Source: Alistipes sp. (GTDB lineage Bacteria > Bacteroidota > Bacteroidia > Bacteroidales > Rikenellaceae). Taken from it: a stretch of 64,000 nt of DNA. Of this stretch, positions 25,194 through 34,189 are shown one piece after another. Each line of letters opens with the position of its first letter. Position 1 is the stretch's first letter. A program made the position numbers and the translations under genes. The stretch covers positions 290,455-354,454 of the forward strand of contig JAFQRH010000019.1 of assembly GCA_017410165.1 (NCBI GenBank). The letters run 5' to 3'. The notes under the pieces are model-generated. The model was not told the origin of the DNA. It did no database searches and saw only the letters and a program-made list of their open reading frames with translations.

Positions 25194-25325
25194 GCAATGT
25201 GCAACAAGAAAGCCGTACTTTGTACGGCATTTTTTGTTATAATAGCAACTATTTGTGAGCAAGCTCCCATAGTTGTTCTTATAACAAAAGCCACTCTTGC
25301 GAGTGGCTTTCTTGTTGCGCATTGC
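25194..25325. repeat. Multi-hairpin palindromic element beside tRNA-Arg
   Basis: The outer arms GCAATGTGCAACAAGAAAGCC and GGCTTTCTTGTTGCGCATTGC pair over 21 positions with one G-U. Inside lie GCCGTAC/GTACGGC, a long central stem (TTTTGTTATAA with TTATAACAAAA plus CAACTAT/ATAGTTG) and GCCACTC/GAGTGGC. On the minus strand the last of these, followed by TTTT, comes directly after the tRNA and can act as its terminator. The overall cloverleaf-like symmetry resembles a small non-autonomous element (MITE or REP-like), but no transposase partner is in the window. Confidence 0.7.
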
Positions 25326-25330
25326 GCTCG

Positions 25331-25403
25331 TGATTCCGGCGGGATTCGAACCCACGACCCACAGCTTAGAAGGCTGTTGCTCTATCCAACTGAGCTACGG
25401 AAC
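25331..25403 (-). tRNA. tRNA-Arg (anticodon TCT)
   Basis: Seventy-three bases fold into a full cloverleaf: acceptor GGTTCCG/CGGAATC, anticodon stem ACAGC/GCTGT with loop CTTCTAA (anticodon TCT), and T-arm GTGGGTTCGAATCCCGC. The 3' CCA is not encoded. It reads codon AGA. Confidence 0.95.
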
Positions 25404-25440
25404 CAAACCGCCATTTGGTGTATAGCCATAAAATGCGTTG

Positions 25441-25473
25441 CAAAAGTAGGCATTTTTTTCTAATTTGTGCAAA
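25441..25473 (-). promoter_or_regulatory. Promoter of tRNA-Arg
   Basis: Minus-strand TTTG (25470-25473), 21 bases, TACTTTTG (25441-25448), 37 bases before the mature tRNA end. Confidence 0.65.
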
Positions 25474-25503
25474 AAATGCGACGAAATATCGCACAATGCC
25501 CAT

Positions 25504-27279
25504 TTATCTGACAAATTCCCCACGCCACGTAGCCGTGTTGCCACAGTGGTCGGTAATGCGTAATTCCGCCGTATGGCGTCTGCTGCCGTTCGTGCTGTGA
25601 CCCTCGAACGTGTGGACCATAATCCCCTTTACCGGCGAGAAATCGACCGCAACCCACTCGCCGTCGATGTGCAGAGAGTAGGTGTCGATGCCCGAAAAAT
25701 TGTCGCTCACGCGGAAGCGTATCTCGGTGTGGAGGCGCGTGTCGGGGCAGTCGGCGAATAGTGGCTCAATTTTAGGCGGAGCGATATCTGCCACGACCGC
25801 CATATCTCCTGCATTACGTGCCGCAATGTATCCTCCACCGGCTGCGTAGTGTCCACCCTCGTATGCCCAACCGCCCTTCGAGTTACGACGTGCTATGCAC
25901 ACTTGGCGCATCATCGCTACGGGTATGTCGGCTGTGATGTGTACGCCGATGCTGCTGCGTAGAGGTGTGGTGGGTGAGAGTACGCGATACTCTGCCGAGA
26001 GTGGCTCGACGCCCTCGATGCTGTCGTTTGCATCACAGCGGTCGTTTAGGCGGATAATCGAGCAAAATGCCGGCTCGTATAGTGCGGTGGCGGGAACTCC
26101 GACCGCACCACCTTTGCACGCAAGGGTAGTGATGCGCGCGATGCCTGCAACTTTGCTGTTTTGCGCTCGCAGATGCTCTGCCGATGGAAGTCGCTCATCA
26201 TCACCGCGCCCGCGAGCGACGATGCGTGCCGATGAGATGTTGCCACAATCGTCCTCAATCTCGATTATGATGTTTTTGCGCTCGTTCGGCGCGGCTCCGA
26301 CCGTACCACCAGCGACAAGTGTCGTATAGTACTCATCGGGGCATCCGGCGACCTTCGATAGACGGATGGCCTCGCAACGTGCGTTGAGTTGCAACGGATA
26401 GTATGCCACCACATTGCAGGCGCGCGTGTCGGCAAATCGAAACCCGTCCATACGATACTCGAATATGGTCTTCTGCTCGACGCGCACCGTTGCACGATAT
26501 ATGCCGTAGCGATTCCACGTCCCGTTTTGTCGATCGCGACAACGCAGAACAAAGTATCCGCAACGTCCGACCTCGACCTCGCTGTCGGTCGTGTACTCCG
26601 CACCGCGTCGAGTAAGTGTGAAGGAGCGTCGCATACGTTCGACGGCAACACCTTCCAGTGTGTCGATGTCGATATAATCCAAGACGAGCATTTGCGGTGG
26701 GGTGTTGTCTTTCGGAGTGCACACTCCTTGTCGGATGACGTTGAGCGTGCGCTCGCCATCGGCTGTTCGCAACTCGAAATGCAAGTGTGGACCAAACGAT
26801 GTTCCGCTGTTGCCCGAATAGCCGATAACCTCGCCACGGCGAACGGGAAATCGTTCCGGTGCGATGTTTATATCTACACGATTACATCGCGTGGCATACC
26901 TTTCGGCTCTCACCGCCTCGGCAATATCCGGGCGAAAACGCGAAAGGTGACCATATACGGTCATTGTTCCGAGGTGTGGGTGGGTGACGTATATCGCCAA
27001 TCCGTAACCCGAAGGCGAATGTACAAGTCGTGAAACGTAACCGTCGGCCGCTGCAACTACGGTTTTGCCCTCTACGCCATCGGTTTTGATATCTATGCCC
27101 GAGTGGAAGTGGTTGGTGCGCATCTCGCCAAACGATGCCGAGTGCAGTCCGCGCACATCGAGGATGGGGTAGTGATAGTCGCCGCCATTTTCGCCCTCTC
27201 TGCCCTCTCCGCACGCAACGCGCCACAGTGCAAGTGCCGCAATCGTGAGTAATATTTTACGCCATAGTGTTGAGTTCAT
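25504..27279 (-). CDS. M23 family metallopeptidase (LytM-like), secreted
   Basis: A 591-residue periplasmic protein with an N-terminal signal segment (ILLTIAALALWRVACG). The zinc peptidase domain lies early, about residues 35-190: HSGIDIKTDG supplies His and Asp, and SFGPHLHFELRT the HxH pair. It probably cuts or binds peptidoglycan peptides, or regulates amidases as LytM factors do. The remaining 400 residues look like beta-sandwich domains of unknown role. It is the last gene of the lptB-to-M23 operon, 2 bases after recX. Confidence 0.88.
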   Translation of the reverse strand: MNSTLWRKILLTIAALALWRVACGEGREGENGGDYHYPILDVRGLHSASFGEMRTNHFHSGIDIKTDGVEGKTVVAAADGYVSRLVHSPSGYGLAIYVTHPHLGTMTVYGHLSRFRPDIAEAVRAERYATRCNRVDINIAPERFPVRRGEVIGYSGNSGTSFGPHLHFELRTADGERTLNVIRQGVCTPKDNTPPQMLVLDYIDIDTLEGVAVERMRRSFTLTRRGAEYTTDSEVEVGRCGYFVLRCRDRQNGTWNRYGIYRATVRVEQKTIFEYRMDGFRFADTRACNVVAYYPLQLNARCEAIRLSKVAGCPDEYYTTLVAGGTVGAAPNERKNIIIEIEDDCGNISSARIVARGRGDDERLPSAEHLRAQNSKVAGIARITTLACKGGAVGVPATALYEPAFCSIIRLNDRCDANDSIEGVEPLSAEYRVLSPTTPLRSSIGVHITADIPVAMMRQVCIARRNSKGGWAYEGGHYAAGGGYIAARNAGDMAVVADIAPPKIEPLFADCPDTRLHTEIRFRVSDNFSGIDTYSLHIDGEWVAVDFSPVKGIMVHTFEGHSTNGSRRHTAELRITDHCGNTATWRGEFVR

Positions 27280-27281
27280 CG

Positions 27282-27803
27282 TTAAAAGAGTTGTTGCTCG
27301 TCATCGTCTTTGTCCGTAGCCAAGCACTTGGTGCATTGCTCTACGCAGTCGATGGCTGTCGAAAAATCGTAGCCCGCCGACAGTGCATATCGCAGCAATT
27401 TTTGTCGGGCGTCGCCCACGGACCGGTATTTAAGAGTTCGCACGCGACGAGCGAGCAACGTCGCAAGTCGTTCGTGCATATCGGTTTGTGCCTCTTGTCG
27501 GATTGCCTTGTCAATTATCTGCGGTGCGATGGCTTTGGCTCGCAGGGCGGCCGATATTTTGCGCTCGCCCCAACCACTTAGCCGTATTTTGTCGCGCACG
27601 AATGCCTCGGCATATCGGCTGTCGTCGATGAAACGCTCCTTTGTGAGGCGCGAAAGTACCTCTTGTGCGTCGGCATCTGATACGCCCCATCCGCGCATCA
27701 GTCGCAATGCGTCGCCCGACGAACGCTCCGAACGCGCACACAAGCGCATCAACGAGGTGAGTGCCTCCTGCGGTGTCTTGTTTCGTTTTACTTTCTGCAC
27801 CAT
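27282..27803 (-). CDS. recX: RecX-like regulatory protein
   Basis: An all-helical protein of 173 residues with the RecX pattern ALTSLMRLCARSERSSGDAL, LTKERFIDDSRYAEAFVRDK and GERKISAALRAKAI. RecX binds and restrains RecA filaments. recA is not in this window. The frame overlaps the 3' end of prmC by 16 bases. Confidence 0.88.
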   Translation of the reverse strand: MVQKVKRNKTPQEALTSLMRLCARSERSSGDALRLMRGWGVSDADAQEVLSRLTKERFIDDSRYAEAFVRDKIRLSGWGERKISAALRAKAIAPQIIDKAIRQEAQTDMHERLATLLARRVRTLKYRSVGDARQKLLRYALSAGYDFSTAIDCVEQCTKCLATDKDDDEQQLF

Positions 27804-28621
27804 ACGATTCGCTCTTTAAGATTGGCATCGCGCACCGATGTTACCTCCCGGAAACCGCGTTCGCGTAACATTTGGCACGTTTGCTCGCCAAATTGTTCGT
27901 AAATCTCGAATGCCAACACGCCTCCCGCGACAAGCATCTGTTGCGCATTGTCGGCAATGGCGCGGTAGAAAACCAAAGGGTCGTCGTCCGGCACAAATAG
28001 GGCCTCGTGCGGCTCGTAGTCGCGGACGTTGGCGTGCATTGTCGGCAGGTCGGATTGCGGTATGTATGGCGGATTCGATACGATTATGTCAAACATCCCC
28101 AAGTGCGACATATCGCCCAGCGCATCCGCTTTTGCGGTCGCAATCTCTACTCCGTTACGCTCGGCGTTCTCGCGTGCGATGCGGAGTGCCACGTCCGAAA
28201 TATCGACCGCAGTAACTTTTGCCTCTTTCGCATAGCGTGCGAGCGATACGGCTATTGCTCCGCTGCCGGTGCCGATGTCGAGGATACGTGCGCCGACGGG
28301 TGCTTGCGCTGCCACCAACGCTACGAGCTCCTCGGTCTCGGGACGTGGAATGAGTACCCCTTCGCGTACCGCAAAATCCACTCCGCAGAACTCGGCAATG
28401 CCGGTGACGTACTGCACGGGACGCCCCGCCTGCAACTGCTCGATTTTGGTGGCCAAATTCTCCACCTCGCACTCGGCATCGTAGTCGGCGACAAGGTGCG
28501 AAAAGTCGATGCCCAATGCGCGGCAGACCAACTCTCGCGCAATGGCGTCCGCCTCTCGCGGCTCGTATAACGCCTCGATTGCCGAAGCAATTCGACGTAC
28601 GGTTGCTCTGCGGGTTGCCAT
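27788..28621 (-). CDS. prmC: Peptide chain release factor N5-glutamine methyltransferase
   Basis: Methylates the GGQ glutamine of release factors RF1 and RF2. The SAM-binding motif is LDIGTGSGAIAVSLA and the catalytic motif NPPYIPQSDL. An N-terminal helical domain precedes the Rossmann core, and RPETEELV is a family marker. Length 277. It starts 8 bases downstream of aroC and overlaps recX. Confidence 0.96.
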   Translation of the reverse strand: MATRRATVRRIASAIEALYEPREADAIARELVCRALGIDFSHLVADYDAECEVENLATKIEQLQAGRPVQYVTGIAEFCGVDFAVREGVLIPRPETEELVALVAAQAPVGARILDIGTGSGAIAVSLARYAKEAKVTAVDISDVALRIARENAERNGVEIATAKADALGDMSHLGMFDIIVSNPPYIPQSDLPTMHANVRDYEPHEALFVPDDDPLVFYRAIADNAQQMLVAGGVLAFEIYEQFGEQTCQMLRERGFREVTSVRDANLKERIVWCRK

Positions 28622-28629
28622 CCTTTTTG

Positions 28630-29622
28630 CTATCTGTTTTTGATTGTCTCCAACTTCAACTCTGCAAGGGCGATTGCCACAGCGGCCTCGATCACAACAC
28701 CTGCGCGTAATGCGATACAGCAGTCGTGGCGACCTGCGGCCGTGAGTGGCTCGATGCTCCGTGTGGCGAAGTTGAATGTATGTTGAGGTGACGATATGCT
28801 CGCAGTTGGCTTTATTGCGGCGCGTACGACGAGCGGATTGCCGTTTGTGATGCCACCGTTTATGCCACCCTCGTTATTCGTAAATGTTGTGCCGTGCTCG
28901 TCCGCAAAACGGTCGTTGCGCTGCGAGCCGCGTTGGCGAATGCCCTCGAAACCGCTACCGAACTCTACGCCCTTCACGGCAGGTACCGAGAAGAGAAGGT
29001 GCGATATGATGCTCTCCGTCGAGTCGAAATATGGCTCGCCCAGTCCGCATTCGATGTCCTCCACGCAGCACTCGACAACACCTCCGACCGAGTCGCCGTC
29101 GCGTTGAGCCGCAGCGATAACCTCGTCGAAGCGTTGCTCGTCGCGTACGCCACCAATCTCTACGATGCGTGTCGAAAAGTGCATCTGCGGATTTATTCGT
29201 TTGGCAACCACTCCTGCCGCAACGAGCAGTACGGTCATTCGTCCCGAGAAGATGCCGCTACCACGAAGGTCTATACTCTCGCCATACTTGGCACGTGCCG
29301 CAAAATCGACGTGCGATGGGCGTGGATGGCTCGCAAAACGGTCGTAGTCCGACGAGCGTACATCCTCATTGTAGAATACGATTTCGAGCACGTCGCCCGT
29401 AGTCGCGCCGCTCTCGATGCCGGATGCGATATGTGGAATGTCGCGCTCGTGGCGTGGGGTAGTGCCCTTTGCTCCTGCGCGACGACGTGCAAGGTCGCAC
29501 TCGAAATCCTGCTCCGAGAGTGAGATGCCTTGTGGAACACCCCAAATACGCAGACGAATCGACGGAGCGTGCGATGTCCCCTCGACCTCTATGCGGAAAT
29601 TGTTACCAAACCTGTTGTGCAT
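28630..29622 (-). CDS. aroC: Chorismate synthase
   Basis: Last step of the shikimate pathway, converting EPSP to chorismate with reduced FMN. Family blocks include NRFGNNFRIEVEGTSHAPSI, a GKPHG-like region, RGSGIFSGRMT, SVPAVKGVEFGSGF and NEGGINGGITNG. The ATG at 29622 is preferred to one 10 codons upstream because a strong GGAGGAGAG sits 8 bases before it, unusual in this genome. One residue worth noting is ASHPRPSH where many homologues have RPGHAD. Directly follows aroA. Confidence 0.95.
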   Translation of the reverse strand: MHNRFGNNFRIEVEGTSHAPSIRLRIWGVPQGISLSEQDFECDLARRRAGAKGTTPRHERDIPHIASGIESGATTGDVLEIVFYNEDVRSSDYDRFASHPRPSHVDFAARAKYGESIDLRGSGIFSGRMTVLLVAAGVVAKRINPQMHFSTRIVEIGGVRDEQRFDEVIAAAQRDGDSVGGVVECCVEDIECGLGEPYFDSTESIISHLLFSVPAVKGVEFGSGFEGIRQRGSQRNDRFADEHGTTFTNNEGGINGGITNGNPLVVRAAIKPTASISSPQHTFNFATRSIEPLTAAGRHDCCIALRAGVVIEAAVAIALAELKLETIKNR

Positions 29623-29641
29623 ACACTCTCTCCTCCATTGT

Positions 29642-30892
29642 CTATTTAACACGCAGTGTGTCGAGTTGCTCGAAAAAGTCGGGATAACTCTTCGCTACGC
29701 ACTCTGCCCCACGAATGCCGATTTCACTATCGCTGCATAGCCCTGCTACCGCCATAGCCATCGCTATACGGTGGTCACCGTAACTCTCGGTCAGCACGCC
29801 GCCACGAATCTTACCACCACGAATCTTCATCACGTTGTCGGTCGATAAATCGACTTCGATACCCAAACGGCCCAACTCCGTGCGAATCGCTTCGGCGCGG
29901 TTACTCTCTTTGTGTTCGAGGCGCGATGTGCCGACAATCGCGCTCTCACCCTCGGCACACGCCGCCAGTACGGACAATGCAGGGAACAGGTCGGGACAAT
30001 GCGTGGCGTTGAACTCGAAAGCGCGCAAAGGTCTATGTGATGCGGTGATGGTCCTATCGTCGCTGGTGAGTGAAGCACCGGCACGTACCAATGCGTCGCA
30101 TACCGCAACATCTGCCTGCTTGGACAGAAGCGAGAGGTTGCGCAACGTAACCTCGCCTGCAACGGCACCCGCAACGAGCAACATTGCAGCCGCACTCCAA
30201 TCGCCCTCGATAGCGATGTCGGCGGGCGAATACGACTGTCCGCCCTCGATGTAAAATTCGGTGTAATCGTTATGTTCGATGCGCACGCCGAACTGCTCGG
30301 CCGTGGCGATTGTCATATCCAAATATGGTTTCGATACAGCCCCCTCCACGTGCAATACGGTGTCCTCGTTGGCGAGTGGCAGGGCGAGCAACAAGCCCGT
30401 GATGAATTGCGACGAAATGGCGCCATCGACATCTATTTCGCCTCCGCGCATCGGGCCGCAAACCTCAATCGGAAGCCGACCTCCGCCATCGCGTACATCT
30501 ACGCCCAAGTGTCGCAGCGGGCTGATCATCATATCCATCGGACGATGCAACAGCGTTCCCTCGCCACATACGGTAATCGGCGTGTGACAAAGTGCCGCAA
30601 TCGGTGTGAATAGTCGGGTCGCAAGTCCCGATTCGCCGACGTGCAACGTGTCGGATACAGGCGACAGACCACCCGTCACGACGAGCGTCGCGTCATCTGC
30701 TCGGCGCACCTTCGCACCGAGTGTCTCGATGCAACGGATAGCCGATAGCGTATCGTTACAAAAATCAATATTGCGGAGCGTACTATCTCCATTGGCGAGC
30801 AACGACGCGGCAAGCGCACGTTGTGCATAACTCTTTGAGCACGGTGGTGCTATAACTCCTGCGATGCACCCTCGCGGGACCGATTTATCCAT
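29642..30892 (-). CDS. aroA: 3-Phosphoshikimate 1-carboxyvinyltransferase (EPSP synthase)
   Basis: Joins shikimate 3-phosphate and PEP, the step before aroC. APPCSKSYAQRALAASLLA, the GESGLATRL loop, ISSQFITGLLLALP and DHRIAMAMAVAGL are EPSP synthase signatures. Length 416. It begins 11 bases after the lptB stop and its stop is 20 bases before the aroC ATG, forming one transcription unit with both. Confidence 0.97.
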   Translation of the reverse strand: MDKSVPRGCIAGVIAPPCSKSYAQRALAASLLANGDSTLRNIDFCNDTLSAIRCIETLGAKVRRADDATLVVTGGLSPVSDTLHVGESGLATRLFTPIAALCHTPITVCGEGTLLHRPMDMMISPLRHLGVDVRDGGGRLPIEVCGPMRGGEIDVDGAISSQFITGLLLALPLANEDTVLHVEGAVSKPYLDMTIATAEQFGVRIEHNDYTEFYIEGGQSYSPADIAIEGDWSAAAMLLVAGAVAGEVTLRNLSLLSKQADVAVCDALVRAGASLTSDDRTITASHRPLRAFEFNATHCPDLFPALSVLAACAEGESAIVGTSRLEHKESNRAEAIRTELGRLGIEVDLSTDNVMKIRGGKIRGGVLTESYGDHRIAMAMAVAGLCSDSEIGIRGAECVAKSYPDFFEQLDTLRVK

Positions 30893-30903
30893 ATGTGTTG
30901 TTA

Positions 30904-31818
30904 CTATTTCTCCTCGTAAATGTTCTCTTGCTCTGTCGGTACAATAGGTTCTGTCTGTTCTGCCACCGACTCCTCGACAACCGAAGCCACCTCCGGCTCT
31001 GCCATCTGCTCCTCTGCGGTTTGTTCTGGCTGTGCCGACTCCGCCTCTACGGGTTGCGAAGCGAGCTCGAAACGGTGATTGCGCTTCAACTCGAAGTTCT
31101 TGCCCAGATAGACCCTGCGGACCATCTCGTCGGCTGCCAACTCCTCGGCCGTACCCGTTTTGAGAATCTTGCCCTCGTAGAGCAGATATGTACGGTCGGT
31201 GATTGCAAGTGTCTCATCGACGTTGTGGTCGGTGATGATTACGCCGATATTCTTCTGTTTTAGCGTTGCGACGATGCTCTGAATATCCTCCACTGCGATA
31301 GGATCGACTCCGGCGAACGGCTCGTCGAGCAGAATGAACGACGGGTTGATGGAGATGGCGCGTGCAATCTCCGTACGGCGACGCTCGCCACCGGAGAGTT
31401 GGTTACCGTAACTCTTGCGCACCTTTTGCAGGCGGAACTCCTCAATGAGCGACTCCAAGCGGTCACGCTGATACTCCTTCGTGTAGGAGGTCATTTCGAG
31501 CACTGCGCGAATATTGTCCTCGACACTCAGGCGACGAAATACGGATGCCTCCTGCGCCAAGTAGCTGACGCCCAACTGCGCACGCTTATATACGGGCAGC
31601 GATGTGAGTTCGTTTACGGTGCCATCGTCGTATTCGAGGAAGATACGTCCTTCGTTGGGCTTAATCAGACCCACAATCATATAGAACGACGTAGTTTTGC
31701 CTGCTCCGTTTGGGCCCAACAAGCCCACAATCTCGCCCTGACGCACGTCAATCGATACGTGATCGACCACTGTTCGTGCTTTGTATTTTTTTACAAGTTC
31801 GCTTGTGTAAAGTCGCAT
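30904..31818 (-). CDS. lptB: LPS export ABC transporter ATP-binding protein, with extended tail
   Basis: The ATPase of the LptBFGC complex that extracts lipopolysaccharide from the inner membrane. Walker A GPNGAGKT (35-42), signature LSGGE (141-145), Walker B ILLDEP (162-167) and the switch H198 are intact. The LptB core ends near residue 245; residues 251-304 form an extra Glu/Gln/Pro-rich tail ending IYEEK. Most LptB proteins are about 240 residues. The start is the first ATG after the -7 box. It heads the operon with aroA and aroC. Confidence 0.94.
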   Translation of the reverse strand: MRLYTSELVKKYKARTVVDHVSIDVRQGEIVGLLGPNGAGKTTSFYMIVGLIKPNEGRIFLEYDDGTVNELTSLPVYKRAQLGVSYLAQEASVFRRLSVEDNIRAVLEMTSYTKEYQRDRLESLIEEFRLQKVRKSYGNQLSGGERRRTEIARAISINPSFILLDEPFAGVDPIAVEDIQSIVATLKQKNIGVIITDHNVDETLAITDRTYLLYEGKILKTGTAEELAADEMVRRVYLGKNFELKRNHRFELASQPVEAESAQPEQTAEEQMAEPEVASVVEESVAEQTEPIVPTEQENIYEEK

Positions 31819-31848
31819 ATCGCAATAAAAAAATTTTAGAAATTTTTA

Positions 31849-31886
31849 CAAAGTTATGGTTATTTTCTCAAATTTTACTATCTTTG
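31849..31886. promoter_or_regulatory. Divergent promoters for lptB and recQ
   Basis: Minus-strand TAACTTTG (31849-31856) faces lptB and plus-strand TATCTTTG (31879-31886) faces recQ. The elements are only 22 bases apart, so the two promoters must overlap and may compete. Confidence 0.65.
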
Positions 31887-31932
31887 AGTAACTTTTTACA
31901 CGTAAAAAATACACATTACGGATAAATAGACA

Positions 31933-34119
31933 ATGGCACAGAATCTGACAAACAGAGAGTTGATTTACCAAAAACTCAAAGAGTACTTCGGGTTTACCTC
32001 GTTTAAGGGTAATCAGGAGGCGGTAATTCTTAACCTGCTTGCCGGTCGCGATACATTCGTACTGATGCCGACCGGAGGAGGAAAATCGCTATGCTACCAA
32101 CTGCCTGCGCTGATGATGGACGGTGTGGCAATCATCATATCGCCACTCATCGCCTTGATGAAGAATCAGGTGGATGCTATGCGTACCTTCTCGGATAATC
32201 CGGGTATTGCCCATTTTCTTAACTCGTCGCTCAATAAAAACGCTGTACAGCAGGTGCGTGACGATGTGTTGGCGGGCAAAACCAAATTGCTCTATTTTGC
32301 GCCCGAATCCCTGACCAAGGAGGATAATGTGGCATTTCTGCAAAAGATAAAGATTTCGTTCTACGCCATCGACGAGGCGCACTGTATCTCCGAGTGGGGT
32401 CACGACTTCCGTCCGGAGTATCGCCGTATTCGTCCGATTATCAACGATATCGGGCAAGCACCGCTCATAACGCTGACGGCTACTGCAACGCCGAAGGTGC
32501 AGATGGATATTCAGAAGAATCTCGGTATGACCGATGCGACGGTGTTCAAGTCGTCGTTCAATCGTCCGAATCTCTACTACGAACTTCGTCCGAAGAACGA
32601 CCCCGACCGCGATATCATAAAGTATATCAAGCAGAATGCTGGCAAGAGCGGTATTATCTACTGTTTGAGCCGTAAGAAGGTTGAGGAGTTGGCCGAGTTG
32701 CTCGTTGCCAACGGTATCAAGGCGCGTGCCTACCACGCAGGTATGGATGCACAGACGCGTGCCGATAATCAGGATGCGTTCCTGATGGAGGGTGTCGATG
32801 TTATCGTTGCGACCATCGCATTCGGTATGGGTATCGATAAGCCGGATGTGCGCTTTGTCATCCACTACGACATTCCGAAGTCGCTCGAAGGTTACTATCA
32901 GGAGACGGGTCGTGCGGGTCGAGATGGTGGCGAGGGTCGCTGTATTACCTTTTATAGTTATAAGGATATACAGAAGCTCGAAAAGTTTATGCAGGGCAAG
33001 CCGGTTGCCGAGCAGGAGATTGGCAAACTGCTGCTGCTCGAAACACAATCGTATGCCGAGAGCTCGATGTGTCGTCGTCGTACCTTGTTGCACTACTTCG
33101 GCGAGGAGTACACGCAGGAGAATTGCGGCGAGTGCGACAACTGCTGTAATCCGCGTCCGAGAGTCGATGCCACGAAGGAGTTGGTGTTGGCTCTGCGTGC
33201 ATTGCGCTCGATTGGTGACAAATTCAAAATCGACCACCTTGTTACGCTTCTGCTCGGTAAGACGACCGCCAACATTAAGAGCTATCGTCACAACAAGAAC
33301 GAGTTTTTCGGTGCGGGCGAGGAGACCTCGGAGAGTATGTGGAGTGCAATCATCCGTCAGGGTCTTATAATGGGGCTCATCGACAAGAATATCGAAAACT
33401 ACGGTCTTATCTCGATTACGCCGGCGGGCGAGAAGTTTATCGAGTCGCCGAAAACGGTCAAGATCGCTGCCGACCACGACTACGATGACGACGAAGTGCC
33501 TGTTGCACCTTCTCATAGCGGAGCGGCCGACGAGGAGTTGTTTGCTATGCTCAAAGATTTGCGTAAAAAGGTTGCCAAGAAACACGATCTTCCGCCGTTT
33601 GTTATCTTCCAAGACCCTTCGTTGGAGGATATGTCGGTGCAGTATCCTATCACGTTGGAGGAGATGCAGAACATATCGGGTGTCGGTGCCGGCAAGGCGA
33701 AGAAGTTCGGTGCGGAGTTTATCGAGCTCATCAAGGCGTATGTCGAGGAGAAGGAGATTATCCGTCCGCAGGATATGGTTGTCAAGTCGGTGGCCAACAA
33801 GGCGGGCAACAAGATATTCATCATCCAATCGATTGACCGTCAGATGGATTTCGAGGATATCGCACGTGCCAAGAATCTGTCGTTCGACGATTTGCTCTCC
33901 GAAATCGAGACCATTGTAAATTCGGGTACGCGATTAAATATTCAGTACTACCTGAATAATTATATGGACGAGGATAAGGTCGAGGATATATACCTCTACT
34001 TCAAGGAGGATGCCGAGAGCGATTCGCTTGAAGAGGCAATTCACGAACTCGGTAGCGACTATACCGAGGAGGAGATTCGTCTGGTGCGTATCAAATTCCT
34101 CTGCGAAGTAGGCAACTAA
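31933..34119 (+). CDS. recQ: ATP-dependent DNA helicase RecQ
   Basis: A 3'-5' helicase for recombination and repair. Motif I MPTGGGKSLCYQLPA, the DEAH box AIDEAHCISEWGHDFRPEY, motif V-VI (TIAFGMGIDKPDVRFVIHYD, QETGRAGRDG) and the zinc cysteines (CRRRTLLHYFGEE, CGECDNCC) are present. A winged-helix RQC domain and an HRDC domain (MQNISGVGAGKAKKFGAEF) follow, with a further C-terminal helical part from about residue 620. Length 728 is normal for Bacteroidetes. Confidence 0.97.
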   Translation: MAQNLTNRELIYQKLKEYFGFTSFKGNQEAVILNLLAGRDTFVLMPTGGGKSLCYQLPALMMDGVAIIISPLIALMKNQVDAMRTFSDNPGIAHFLNSSLNKNAVQQVRDDVLAGKTKLLYFAPESLTKEDNVAFLQKIKISFYAIDEAHCISEWGHDFRPEYRRIRPIINDIGQAPLITLTATATPKVQMDIQKNLGMTDATVFKSSFNRPNLYYELRPKNDPDRDIIKYIKQNAGKSGIIYCLSRKKVEELAELLVANGIKARAYHAGMDAQTRADNQDAFLMEGVDVIVATIAFGMGIDKPDVRFVIHYDIPKSLEGYYQETGRAGRDGGEGRCITFYSYKDIQKLEKFMQGKPVAEQEIGKLLLLETQSYAESSMCRRRTLLHYFGEEYTQENCGECDNCCNPRPRVDATKELVLALRALRSIGDKFKIDHLVTLLLGKTTANIKSYRHNKNEFFGAGEETSESMWSAIIRQGLIMGLIDKNIENYGLISITPAGEKFIESPKTVKIAADHDYDDDEVPVAPSHSGAADEELFAMLKDLRKKVAKKHDLPPFVIFQDPSLEDMSVQYPITLEEMQNISGVGAGKAKKFGAEFIELIKAYVEEKEIIRPQDMVVKSVANKAGNKIFIIQSIDRQMDFEDIARAKNLSFDDLLSEIETIVNSGTRLNIQYYLNNYMDEDKVEDIYLYFKEDAESDSLEEAIHELGSDYTEEEIRLVRIKFLCEVGN

Positions 34120-34145
34120 TCGCGCATATAAATCCAAATTTTTAC

Positions 34146-34153
34146 TATCTTTG
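34146..34153 (+). promoter_or_regulatory. Promoter -7 element for the NhaC-like gene
   Basis: TATCTTTG, 36 bases before the ATG at 34190, directly after recQ. No clear -33 match. Confidence 0.6.
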
Positions 34154-34189
34154 CAACCGTTTTTGTGATATTTGACGGTTAGTATTACT

